Positions 1 to 7,100 of a stretch of 14,318 nucleotides of DNA are shown here, piece by piece. The notes under the pieces are model-generated. The model saw only the letters and a program-made list of their open reading frames with translations, made no database searches and was not told the DNA's origin. Every line of letters starts with the position of its first letter. Positions within the stretch are counted from its first letter, which is position 1. Both the position numbers and the translations under genes were made by a program. Origin of the DNA: Haplosporangium gracile (Eukaryota > Mortierellomycota > Mortierellomycetes > Mortierellales > Mortierellaceae); assembly GCA_015499985.1 (NCBI GenBank), contig JAAAUF010001012.1:1-14318 (forward strand), read 5' to 3'.

Positions 1-221
1 CCATCTTCCTAAATGCTTACTTCCCGCAATAATGACAGCCAATTAGAGAATTATGTTTCACAGATTATTGATGACGTAATAGTATTTAATGAATAGCTTT
101 TGCTTCACAATCAATCTTCATAAAGAATTAAAAGTCATGTGATCGATTAACAAGATTATATCACTTCGCAGGATTGAAACAGTAGAATCCCTCTCTTTTC
201 AGCACCACATTTTCGACAAAG
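1..221 (+). promoter_or_regulatory. RPP1 upstream region / promoter and 5' leader
   Basis: This A/T-rich stretch has no credible ORF and lies directly upstream of the RPP1 start. It holds a bZIP/CRE-like TGACGTAA at 72-79, an E-box-like CATGTG near 135-140 and a TATA-like TTATATC at 156-162. A pyrimidine tract near 189-200 ends in TTTTCAG, about 20 bases before the ATG, and could be the acceptor of a 5'UTR intron. All are short matches and the promoter assignment is positional. Confidence 0.5.
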
Positions 222-1269
222 ATGTCTTCTGAACTCGCTACCAGCTACGCTGCCCTCATCCTCACCGACGATCACGTCGAGATCACCGTTAAGTATCGGT
301 CCAACAATACTACACCTTCCAACGACCGACGCCGATGGATGAACGGATGCAACAATTATCGCAACAAGGGACCGATACTCGATTCGATGGATACCGGGAT
401 TGATGGATTTTTTCTGGCAGTCAGGGGAGGGAGATCATGCCGATTTGGACTAGTCGGTCTTGACCGATGACTGATTGTCTCTCAATCGACCAGCAGCTAC
501 ACCTTTGTCTCAACCTGACTCGCTGCCGTTGCATACCGATATTCGGCATCACTGTAACACGCCTCATCGCCAACGATCGATGAGCTTCAGCTCGGACCTA
601 CTTCTAATCGATTACAAGGTGGTCGCCTTGAGGAACAACGAAGTGTACTACGGTACTAGTTGCTCGACCAATTGTGGCTATACATACTTTAATACATAAC
701 GAATACCAATAGGAAAGAAACGTCATTACTTTTTTTCCGTGACTTCAGGATGATAGGACCTGGAACGAAGTTGCGACAATCAGCAATCGAGTCGACGATC
801 GGGATCTGTCGCAATCTACCACAACGGACATACTCCCCTTCTACCCCTTTTTTGTGCAGGAACGCTGACTTAGTGTTCTACTTTCTTTCTGCCTAATAGT
901 CCGACAAGCTCCAGACTCTCTTGAAGGCTGCCAACGTCGAGGTTGAGTCTATCTGGACTTCCCTCTTCGCCAAGGCCCTCGAGGGCAAGGACGTCGCCGC
1001 CATGTTGTCCAACGTTGGCGCTGCTGGTTCCGCCCCTGCTGCCGGTGCCGCTGCCCCCGCCGGCGGTGCTGCCGCTGCTGAGGAGAAGGCCGAGGAGAAG
1101 AAGGAGGAGGCCAAGGAGGAGTCTGATGACGATATGGGATTCGGTAAGTTTTTGTTTTGAGCTGACGGGAATACTCCTATTAGGTGCTATGTGAATTGAT
1201 GATCTACGATATGAACAAAAACTAACATTTGTTTTCTTTCTACTTTAACCAACAGGTCTTTTCGATTAA
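222..1269 (+). CDS. RPP1: 60S acidic ribosomal stalk protein P1 (three exons, 107 aa)
   Basis: This is the cytosolic ribosomal stalk protein P1. With P2 it forms heterodimers that bind P0/uL10 and recruit translation GTPases such as eEF2. Exons are 222-287, 900-1143 and 1256-1269; all junctions keep frame. Residues 1-62 are the helical dimerisation domain; the [11 protein letters not shown] start is P1-type, not P2-type. Residues 61-82 are an Ala/Gly/Pro hinge and 83-107 an acidic tail ending in the invariant DDDMGFGLFD, with Ser97 in the usual CK2 context. The length matches the family. Exon 2 uses mostly C/G-ending codons, typical of high expression. The ATG has A at -3. Intron 2 has a consensus GTAAGT donor and a CTAAC branch site; intron 1 is long and has an unusual GTTAAG donor. 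Identity is very secure; the exact intron 1 donor is the least certain point. Confidence 0.96.
288..899 (+). other. RPP1 intron 1 (612 nt)
   Basis: The intron splits RPP1 after codon 22 in phase 0. Only a donor at 288 (GTTAAG) joined to the acceptor at 898-899 (CTAATAG) gives the family-consistent reading [14 protein letters not shown]. The nearby GTATCG at 293 would shift frame and run into a stop. A CTGAC branch site lies at 864-868, followed by a pyrimidine-rich stretch. The intron contains an 11-bp inverted repeat at its 5' end and a 6-bp one at 454-467. I looked for box C/D snoRNA motifs and found no convincing C/D pair. Confidence 0.85.
292..379 (+). repeat. 11-bp perfect inverted repeat at the RPP1 intron 1 donor
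   Basis: AGTATCGGTCC at 292-302 is the exact reverse complement of GGACCGATACT at 369-379, with a 66-nt loop. The left arm begins at base +5 of the intron, so a pre-mRNA hairpin would involve the donor itself. Confidence 0.75.
1144..1255 (+). other. RPP1 intron 2 (112 nt) with two possible acceptors
   Basis: The GTAAGT donor at 1144 interrupts the Gly104 codon (phase 1). The acceptor at 1254-1255, with a CTAAC branch site at 1222-1226, gives the conserved Leu-Phe-Asp end. A second full acceptor set lies inside: CTGAC at 1162-1166 and TTAG ending at 1183. Using it would read Gly-Ala-Met-stop (TGA 1192-1194). Confidence 0.9.
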
Positions 1270-2041
1270 ACAATCACTCCCACTCTTGTGCAAAAATAAA
1301 AAGCAAATCAGGCTATGCCTATTCTTTGACAACAACATCTTTTTTTTATACACCTTGATTGTTCCTGAGACATCTATGGTCTTTTTCTTGGCTTCCTGCT
1401 GCGTGAAGTAAAAAAATCTCTCTGTAATCAATCAAGGAAAACATAATGAACTGCTATTTGATCAAGGGATTAAAGCAAGAGAAGGGACATCTCTAAGCAA
1501 CGATAGATCTGCGGCAACTAAAAAAATGAACATCAGAACCGCAGTAAGCTACTTTCCAGATGGTTTTCGACTTGCTTGGGATTTATCTGGCGCAGTTGGG
1601 GGCCATACACATTCTGCAATGACACATTGTTCATCGACACAAGGTTTAAAGGGGGACTGATACGAGCTATTAAGAAAGAGTCCATTTTTTACAAATACAA
1701 TCAACTAATTATTGCTACTACGATCTCCAAGAGGAACATGAATTCAAAGCTCAAAGCAGCAACAAAAAGGGACAGAACCAAGCAGAATGCTTAAGGTCGG
1801 AGGAGAGGAGAGGAGAGGGCAAAAAAGAGCGATGAGAAAAAAACACAATAAAGAACAGGGAAGGGTCGGGTGGGGAGCAAGACAAGAAAAGAAAAAGAAC
1901 AGAAAAAAAAAGCCATTGCACAATGAAACTAATCTTCGCAATAAAACTCCCACAAAACCCCAGACACTCCCCGGAACACAAGTACAACCTAAAGAAAAGA
2001 AAAGAATGAAAGAAAACCCCAAACGAGAAAGAAAAAAGAGC
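1270..2041. other. Convergent 3' region between RPP1 and the cyclin gene
   Basis: These 772 bases separate the stop codons of RPP1 (+) and the cyclin gene (-). A polyadenylation-type AATAAA follows the RPP1 stop at 1295-1300, and another + strand AATAAA lies near 1846. From about 1795 to 2040 the plus strand is purine-rich, so the cyclin 3'UTR would be pyrimidine-rich. Short open frames here look like noise. No RNA gene was recognised. Confidence 0.6.
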
Positions 2042-4706
2042 TCAACCACGGACAACATGACCACTGCTATGGATTGTAGGAGGGTATGTGTTCATACGAG
2101 CCACCTTGAAGTTCCTCGATGCAGTAGTCTCCACGTTCTCGCAAGTGTCGGCCACATCATCCTCGGCGACGCTGGAAGCAGGAGAAGGAGCCGAGACCGC
2201 GACGTCGCTCTTGTGAGCTGCATATCGGATGAGACCCCCATTGAGAACCACTGGTGGCGCAGACATGACGCGAGCGGCGAAAGCGTTGGCATGGACAGCA
2301 TTTGCTGTCTGCATAAACTTGCGCGTCGCCTCGGGACCATGGGCAACCAGGAGTGCGGTCCAGCGCATGAATGTTTCATGAGAAACAAAAAGAGAGTAAT
2401 CAATCAGCTTCAAAAAAATGAGCTCGTTGGCATTAATCTCCTTGATGGAAAGACCCGATATCTTGGCCCAAGCCTTGTTGGAGTAGTTCCGATCTTGAAG
2501 ATACTTGGAAGCAACCATCAAGGAGGCCAAAAAGGTGCGGCGACCACAGTAGATAATCCTATTAGACTGACTGGACGACGACGACGACGACGATGACGAC
2601 GACGATCCTGCAGATGCTGATGACGCAGATGTGCATGATGCAGCTGCAGACGACGAGGGACAGGGCGAAGCCGAGGACGAGTCAGGCGAGGATGTTGTGG
2701 ACGAGGGCGAAGCCGACGAGCATGGACTGTAACCAGAGACAGACGCAGGGCTGGCAGACGCCATTGAGCAGTTGGACGAAAGAGGAGATGGCAAAGATGG
2801 TTTGCAATCCATCTTGCGGACGCTAAAATAGTCTAAGCCTTGGATATTAATGGGAAACTCGGAAAGATTTTGCTGATGATAGGGGGAAGCTGGTGGCGTT
2901 GCCAGTCCGGCGGCGGCAAAGGGTGAGGGCAGGGTCTGCTGAGCATAGAGCTGGTCCTGACGACGCTTCAAGTAGGCACAGGGGACCTTGTTCCTGATTT
3001 TATACAGATAAAACAGAGCGGTCTGGAGAGTCGAGTACGAGCTGCGGGATCGCTTCAGCGTTTCCTGGATGAAGGTGCGAAGAGGAAGACCTTTTTGTTT
3101 TTGAGAGCATTCCGACGAACCGGGAAGTGGTGGCCAGATAGACTCAATGACAATAGCAGCCGTGTCTATGAGTTGACGGGTCGATGGAGTCGACATGGTG
3201 ACCAATACGGAGGAGGAGGAGTAAGGAGATCGGAGGGAGGGAGAGAGAGGGAGAAGGGCATGGACAGATGGAGGAACAACGGCCAGAGAGGGAGGAGAGA
3301 GAATAAACACGAGAAGCAAGAAAAGACAACGAGAACAGTAAAGGTGAATATCAAGGGGTTACTCATACGATGTACACGCTCACAAGGTCATATGAGAGTG
3401 TAGACTGATGCAGGAATGTGATGCAAGAGATAACGTGATATGATAAAAGGGAAAAGAAAGAAATCGTCTGCATGTCAATATAAAAGCAGGAAGGTTCATC
3501 AACTAAAGGCAGAGGGTATTTGTATCTCGGAAGGAAAGAAAAGATGGACAGAAGGGGAAGGGGACGCGTACCCAGCAGCTTGCAGGTGAAGAGCAGCAAA
3601 TAGATCACGACACGGCGCAGTCGAAATGCCTACGCCCAACTCAACACCACATATATTCGAATATAAGCCGCCGCCGCGCACGCCACCAGACAGGTACGTA
3701 AAGAGTATTTGTTGCATAGAGTCGAAGAGGAAGGAGGAGGTAAATGTAAGATGAAGGCGAGAAGGGTGGGTGTTGCACAATAGAACGAGGGAACGGCCGA
3801 GGGACATGAACAAATATAACGTGGTGTGGCGGTGGACTGGGTGGGGGCTGAAAGCAATAGATGGGAGCAGAGAGCAACGGGAACAGTGCGACTCACATCC
3901 GCGTACAACGATAGAAATGAGGAGACGGTATCGATATCGTTTATGGACACACCGTGACTTTAGTCTGCGCCTTCACCTGATGCTGCTACGAACAACCACA
4001 GTAGATAACAAATCGGACATAAAAGAAAACAAATAAACAAAACAAAAAGCGCGGCAAAAGGAAAAAAAAAATGGTGGCAATCGAAGGACAAAGACTGCGG
4101 CTTAAAGTCTAGAGCCAGATTGCATATAATAGATGAAATAAAAGCGCCGCCACCGCAACAAAAGGAAAAAAACCCCAATGATATAAAGATCCACCAGTGA
4201 TGATGCGATATGTACTTACCAACAAGACTGTCGACAAAGTTGGCCTTGGCAGTGCTGGGATCGAGGGGACACTGACCAGAAACTCCTCCGAGGGCTTGCA
4301 AAGTTGCAAGAGGCTGAGAGGACTTTCGTGGAAGGCAGAGCTGCTGGGTTTGAAGCCGAGGGCACTGAAGAGATGTTTCTACTGCGGCGGAAGACGTGCT
4401 GTTGGTCGAGACTAATTCGGAAGATATTTCACGTTGTTCCTGACGATTGCTGAGGATCGAATCATCGTGTGTCTGTTCGTCATAGGGGTAAGAACGTTTC
4501 CTGCATGTAGAGTTGCTGCTGTTGTTGTTGTTGTTATTGTGTGGGATGGTGGAAGAGGAAGAAGGACGAAAAGAATGACGGGATGGTTGAAAGTGGGAAG
4601 AACCCGAAAAGGAAGACGACGCCTGGTCAGAGAGCCCAACAGGGCCTCCGCCAGGCGGGAAGCTTGTACCGGTCGTTGTCGCTGCACATGCCTGTAAAGT
4701 CAGCAT
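2042..4706 (-). CDS. PHO85-type cyclin, PCL/PHO80 family (two coding exons, 536 aa)
   Basis: This is a regulatory subunit expected to activate a Pho85/Cdk5-type kinase in cell-cycle or nutrient signalling. Exons are 4706-4220 and 3165-2042. The splice joins FVDSLV to DTAAIVIESIW through a split Asp codon, restoring the opening helix of the family. Residues 1-155 are low complexity (poly-Asn, Ser, Gln). The cyclin box covers roughly 157-222 (RSSYSTLQTALFYLYKI) and 363-432 (CGRRTFLASLMVASKYLQDR, then INANELIFLKLIDY), matching the PCL pattern. Between them lie about 140 Ser/Pro/Ala-rich residues with a run of 12 Ser. The C-terminal 100 residues are unstructured. The ATG at 4706 has a weak context and a stop lies upstream in frame at 4767-4769, but ATGCTGACTTTACAG there also resembles a branch site plus acceptor, so an upstream exon is possible. 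PCL family is secure; the subtype is not. Confidence 0.9.
2574..2606. repeat. (GAC)n trinucleotide microsatellite in the cyclin CDS
   Basis: About eleven GAC units on the plus strand, one changed to GAT, read as TCG/TCA Ser codons on the minus strand. They make most of a 12-Ser run just before the second half of the cyclin box. Such tracts vary in length between strains. Confidence 0.85.
3166..4219 (-). other. Cyclin intron (1054 nt)
   Basis: The donor is a perfect GTAAGT (4219-4214). The acceptor is CTCATAG, ending at 3166, with a TCAAC branch-like site just before it. Joining the two exons recreates the conserved family sequence with no missing residues, so no further coding exon is expected inside. 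The sense strand of the intron is pyrimidine-rich. It contains a 14-bp palindrome (3652-3665) and an in-frame ATG in strong context (3196-3194). At over 1 kb it is long for a fungal intron. Confidence 0.88.
3652..3665. repeat. 14-bp perfect palindrome in the cyclin intron
   Basis: TATATTCGAATATA equals its own reverse complement. It is the most symmetrical A/T-rich element in the intron and lies about 455 bases upstream of the internal cyclin ATG. It could be a dimeric factor site or TATA-like element of an internal promoter; function is unknown. Confidence 0.7.
4512..4537. repeat. TTG/CTG microsatellite coding poly-Asn in cyclin exon 1
   Basis: Repeated TTG units with TTA and CTG variants on the plus strand encode a six-Asn run followed by Ser/Asn near residues 57-66 of the cyclin on the minus strand. 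Confidence 0.7.
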
Positions 4707-4974
4707 GAAGGAAAAGATGTCAAGGAAAGGAGTGGGGTGGTGTAAAAACGTGATTGAAATCAGATCCTAGGGCAGAGGCTGCGGTACGATTGAAACTATC
4801 GAATTCGAGAAAGGTTCTTTTAAGGAGGAAAAAGGAGAAGAGGAGAGTAAACGAAAGAAGGATGTGAAAAGAAAACAAAGAACGAAGAACGTAAACAAAA
4901 AAAGGAGGTCGTAAGTCGTAATGAAAGAACGAAAAGAACAAAAAGGCAGTACAGAAAAGTATTATGGGTCTGGA

Positions 4975-4995
4975 GGGGGTTGGGCGAAGGGAGGG
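4975..4995 (+). other. Canonical G-quadruplex motif 1
   Basis: Four runs of at least three G on the plus strand (GGGGG, GGG, GGG, GGG) are separated by loops of 2, 4 and 1 bases. It lies about 270 bases upstream of the cyclin ATG, on that gene's template strand. Confidence 0.75.
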
Positions 4996-5001
4996 TAGAG
5001 A

Positions 5002-5025
5002 ACTGGACGGGGGGACTGGACGGGG
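5002..5025. repeat. Two-copy tandem repeat, 13-bp period
   Basis: ACTGGACGGGG occurs at 5002-5012 and 5015-5025, adjoining G-quadruplex motif 1 and adding further G runs. Confidence 0.7.
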
Positions 5026-5204
5026 ACTCTTAGGGAGCGTATGGTGGCGGAAATAAGAAGGGGGCTTGGGACTGAGAAAGTGAGGGTGAGAGTGGTTGGG
5101 GTAAGGGCCGGAAAAAAAAAGGTGGAAAGGGTGATGGTGGTTGTGAAGGAACTGATGCTAATACGGTCGGAGAGATAGTAATAGAGCGCAGTCAAAAGAA
5201 GTGC

Positions 5205-5241
5205 GATAAGACGTGATAGGACGGATAGGACGGAAAGGACG
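5205..5241. repeat. Imperfect tandem repeat of GATARGACG (four units)
   Basis: Units are GATAAGACG (5205), GATAGGACG (5215), GATAGGACG (5224) and GAAAGGACG (5233), with a 9-10 base period. Three units carry a GATA core, the type bound by fungal GATA zinc-finger factors. Confidence 0.7.
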
Positions 5242-5756
5242 GACTAGTAGAAGTAACAGAAGAGACAAGACATTCGATAGAAGGAAAGGTGGGAAGTATT
5301 AAGGGAAGTAGTATGAGAAGTACGAATGCAATAGAAGTAATGATAGAAAAAGAGAGAGAGGGACGGAAGGATCCTACTGCATGCAAGCGGCCTCGGATGC
5401 CATGTTGGATATGTTGTATATGTATGTAATAAAAAAAGATTAATAAAAGAAAAAAAAAGCGCTGTGACGAGTGGTCAAGAAGGGAAAGAGCGTTCAATTA
5501 GAGAATGCACTATGAGTATGAGCAAGGGACAAAGAAAAAGGAAAGAAGGAGGAGTTGTTATAAGAAAAGATGTTGAACAATGAAAAGGAGGTGCGTTGGG
5601 CAATGGAGCAGAGTGGAGTAGTTGGAGTCCAAAGGTGCTTGTAGTAAAGTTCAGTGTGCTAGAAGTGTGTAAAAATATGTTGTAGGAGTGTGGAATAAAA
5701 AGTTGAAAAGAGAAGAGGAAAGAAGCGAAAACAGGCGAAAAATTGAGAAAAGTAAA

Positions 5757-5792
5757 GGGGGGGGGGGAAGGGTGCGGATGGGGGAGTCTGGG
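5757..5792 (+). other. Canonical G-quadruplex motif 2 with an 11-G run
   Basis: A run of 11 G at 5757-5767 is followed by GGG, GGGGG and GGG with loops of 2, 7 and 5 bases. It is on the template strand of the cyclin gene, about 1.05 kb upstream of its ATG. Confidence 0.75.
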
Positions 5793-6095
5793 ACAAATGG
5801 ACCACCACCAAGACACTCCTCACTCAGCAGGACAACAGAGAGAAGGGGAATTGGAGGGCTGGACCTTGTGTGATGTGATGTGGGTGCGTGGGTGCATTCT
5901 GTGTACATACACAATTCCTGCGACGCAATTTGATTGGCTGTCTGACTTTTTTTTCTTTTTTTCGTCTTGGGCTGGCTTTCGTTGTTTTTCTTTGTATTCC
6001 TTGCGTCGTTGCTGACTGAGAGTCAAGGGAGAAGGAGGCAGAGCAGAAGGGCCTGGCTTTGCGACAGAGAACGACACCCTCACTCGCAAAAATAT

Positions 6096-6117
6096 CACTT
6101 ACTCACTTACTCACTCA
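6096..6117 (-). promoter_or_regulatory. Tandem array of donor-like splice sites
   Basis: CACTTACT is repeated on the plus strand; on the minus strand this reads as overlapping GTGAGT, GTAAGT, GTGAGT and GTAAGT. It may be the donor of a 5'UTR intron of the cyclin gene ending at the acceptor-like ACAG at 4692. Minus-strand frames upstream soon meet stops, so any exon would be noncoding. Confidence 0.3.
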
Positions 6118-6166
6118 TAGAGAAACTATTCTCTTTTTCTATTGCCTTATCTTCATCTCGCAAATG

Positions 6167-6182
6167 ATGTTCATTTGAACAT
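6167..6182. repeat. Short inverted repeat, 7-bp arms
   Basis: ATGTTCA and TGAACAT flank a TT spacer. The arms are perfect and the geometry suits a dimeric DNA-binding protein; the binder is unknown. Confidence 0.6.
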
Positions 6183-6480
6183 AAAAAAGTGCTCTCGCTC
6201 TGTTCTTACAACGACTAAAAACTACAACTCGACAACAGTACTCGCGCCGAGAGCAAAAAAACGCATACAAATTCAAACATGATGGCTTGGGTTACATTTT
6301 CCTGTCGATTATAACGAAAAAGAAAAACACAAAAACAGGGCGGACGCATGAAATCATCGTAATACGTCTGTCTGCCTGCGTAGTTGAACTTTGCTTACAG
6401 ACAGCGGAAAACAAACAAAACAAGCCATCATCGCTTTTCGTTCCCTTTGTGCGTGTATGTGTGCTCTGACACTCTCTCTG

Positions 6481-6501
6481 TTCTCTGTTCTCCGTTCTCC
6501 G
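6481..6501. repeat. Tandem 7-bp repeat TTCTCYG
   Basis: TTCTCTG is followed by two TTCTCCG units, inside a plus-strand pyrimidine tract at about 6470-6530. This is the opposite strand bias to most spacers in the window. Confidence 0.6.
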
Positions 6502-6792
6502 TTCCCTTCCCCCCTTTCCTTTCCTTCCATCCGCACTACTTTATCATCATCATCCACGCAATGGGAAAAGGGATATGTGTGCCTGTCCATCCGCAGCGTG
6601 TATGTGTTTGTGCCACAAACATAAAAAAATGAGAGCTTGTGAATTGATTCAAACAGACGGGTAAAGAGATGTCATTGAATATGTACGTAAGTACTTTTGT
6701 ACGTAATGCGCCTTTCGCACTGTTCGTTCGTACTTTTCAAAAACACTTAAAACGAGTTTTGGCCTCTCACCTTCAGACAAAAAAGAACACCC

Positions 6793-6814
6793 TTTGACCT
6801 TTTGACCTTTGACC
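6793..6814. repeat. Three TTTGACC motifs in near-tandem
   Basis: TTTGACC occurs at 6793-6799, 6801-6807 and 6808-6814, so starts are spaced 8 and 7 bases apart. Read on the minus strand this is GGTCAAA three times. Confidence 0.7.
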
Positions 6815-7100
6815 ATTACCAACTCAACTACTAAAACGCCAAACGCCCAAGAAAGCCGATAGTTCACCAGTATACTTCGGAGATCGGATATCTCGCGCAT
6901 TGATTTTGATAGAATCCACAACAATAACAATCGACAAACCTACACCAACAAAGAGAGTCGACGAACAGGTTCAATGGCGATGCCACCCACTCGCTCTTCC
7001 TCGCCCTTTTTTTTGTATCAAAAAACACAGTTAAGAGAGCAAAAATCAACAAGGTTTGTGTGTGCCGCAGTAAGAACTGACGGCGAGATTTTGATTATTA

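Larger units (their letters stand above)
4707..6120 (-). promoter_or_regulatory. Long pyrimidine-rich 5' region of the cyclin gene
   Basis: About 1.4 kb directly upstream of the cyclin ATG. The plus strand is dominated by A and G with long purine runs (about 4790-5780), so the cyclin sense strand is C/T-rich. Open frames on the minus strand here translate to Phe/Leu/Ser/Pro-rich low complexity and are not convincing. The stretch contains two G-quadruplex motifs, a 13-bp tandem duplication (5002-5025), a GATA-containing tandem repeat and a cluster of donor-like sites at its distal end. Promoter and/or spliced leader is the best reading; no start site can be fixed. Confidence 0.5.
6121..7100. 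other. Intergenic region, no supported gene
   Basis: About 1 kb without a convincing gene. It contains a 16-bp inverted repeat (6167-6182), a 7-bp inverted pair GCTCTCG/CGAGAGC (6191-6254), a three-unit TTCTCYG repeat (6481-6501), a GTACGTAA direct repeat and a TTTGACC triplet. Two small frames stand out slightly: an ATG frame on the minus strand at 6900-6649 (83 aa, compositionally ordinary, weak start context) and one on the plus strand at 6974-7123 (49 aa, preceded by an A/C-rich leader-like stretch). Neither has a recognisable domain. Confidence 0.45.

Noticed and set aside
288..899. snoRNA hosted in RPP1 intron 1
   Set aside because: TGATGA-like and CTGA-like words occur singly but no correctly spaced C/D pair with a terminal stem was found.
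1787..2596. 269-codon plus-strand frame overlapping the cyclin 3' end
   Set aside because: It spans a purine-rich UTR (Lys/Arg-rich) and the antisense of conserved cyclin codons; a shadow frame.
3194..3319. Extending the cyclin exon to the first start codon of its open frame (3319)
   Set aside because: The donor at 4219 and acceptor at 3166 restore the family's FVDSLV-DTAAIVIESIW; the 3319-3199 part is low-complexity intron sequence. The ATG at 3196 is kept only as a possible alternative start.
6649..6900. 83-codon minus-strand ATG frame
   Set aside because: Composition is protein-like but part comes from the TTTGACC repeat, the start context is weak and no family is recognised.
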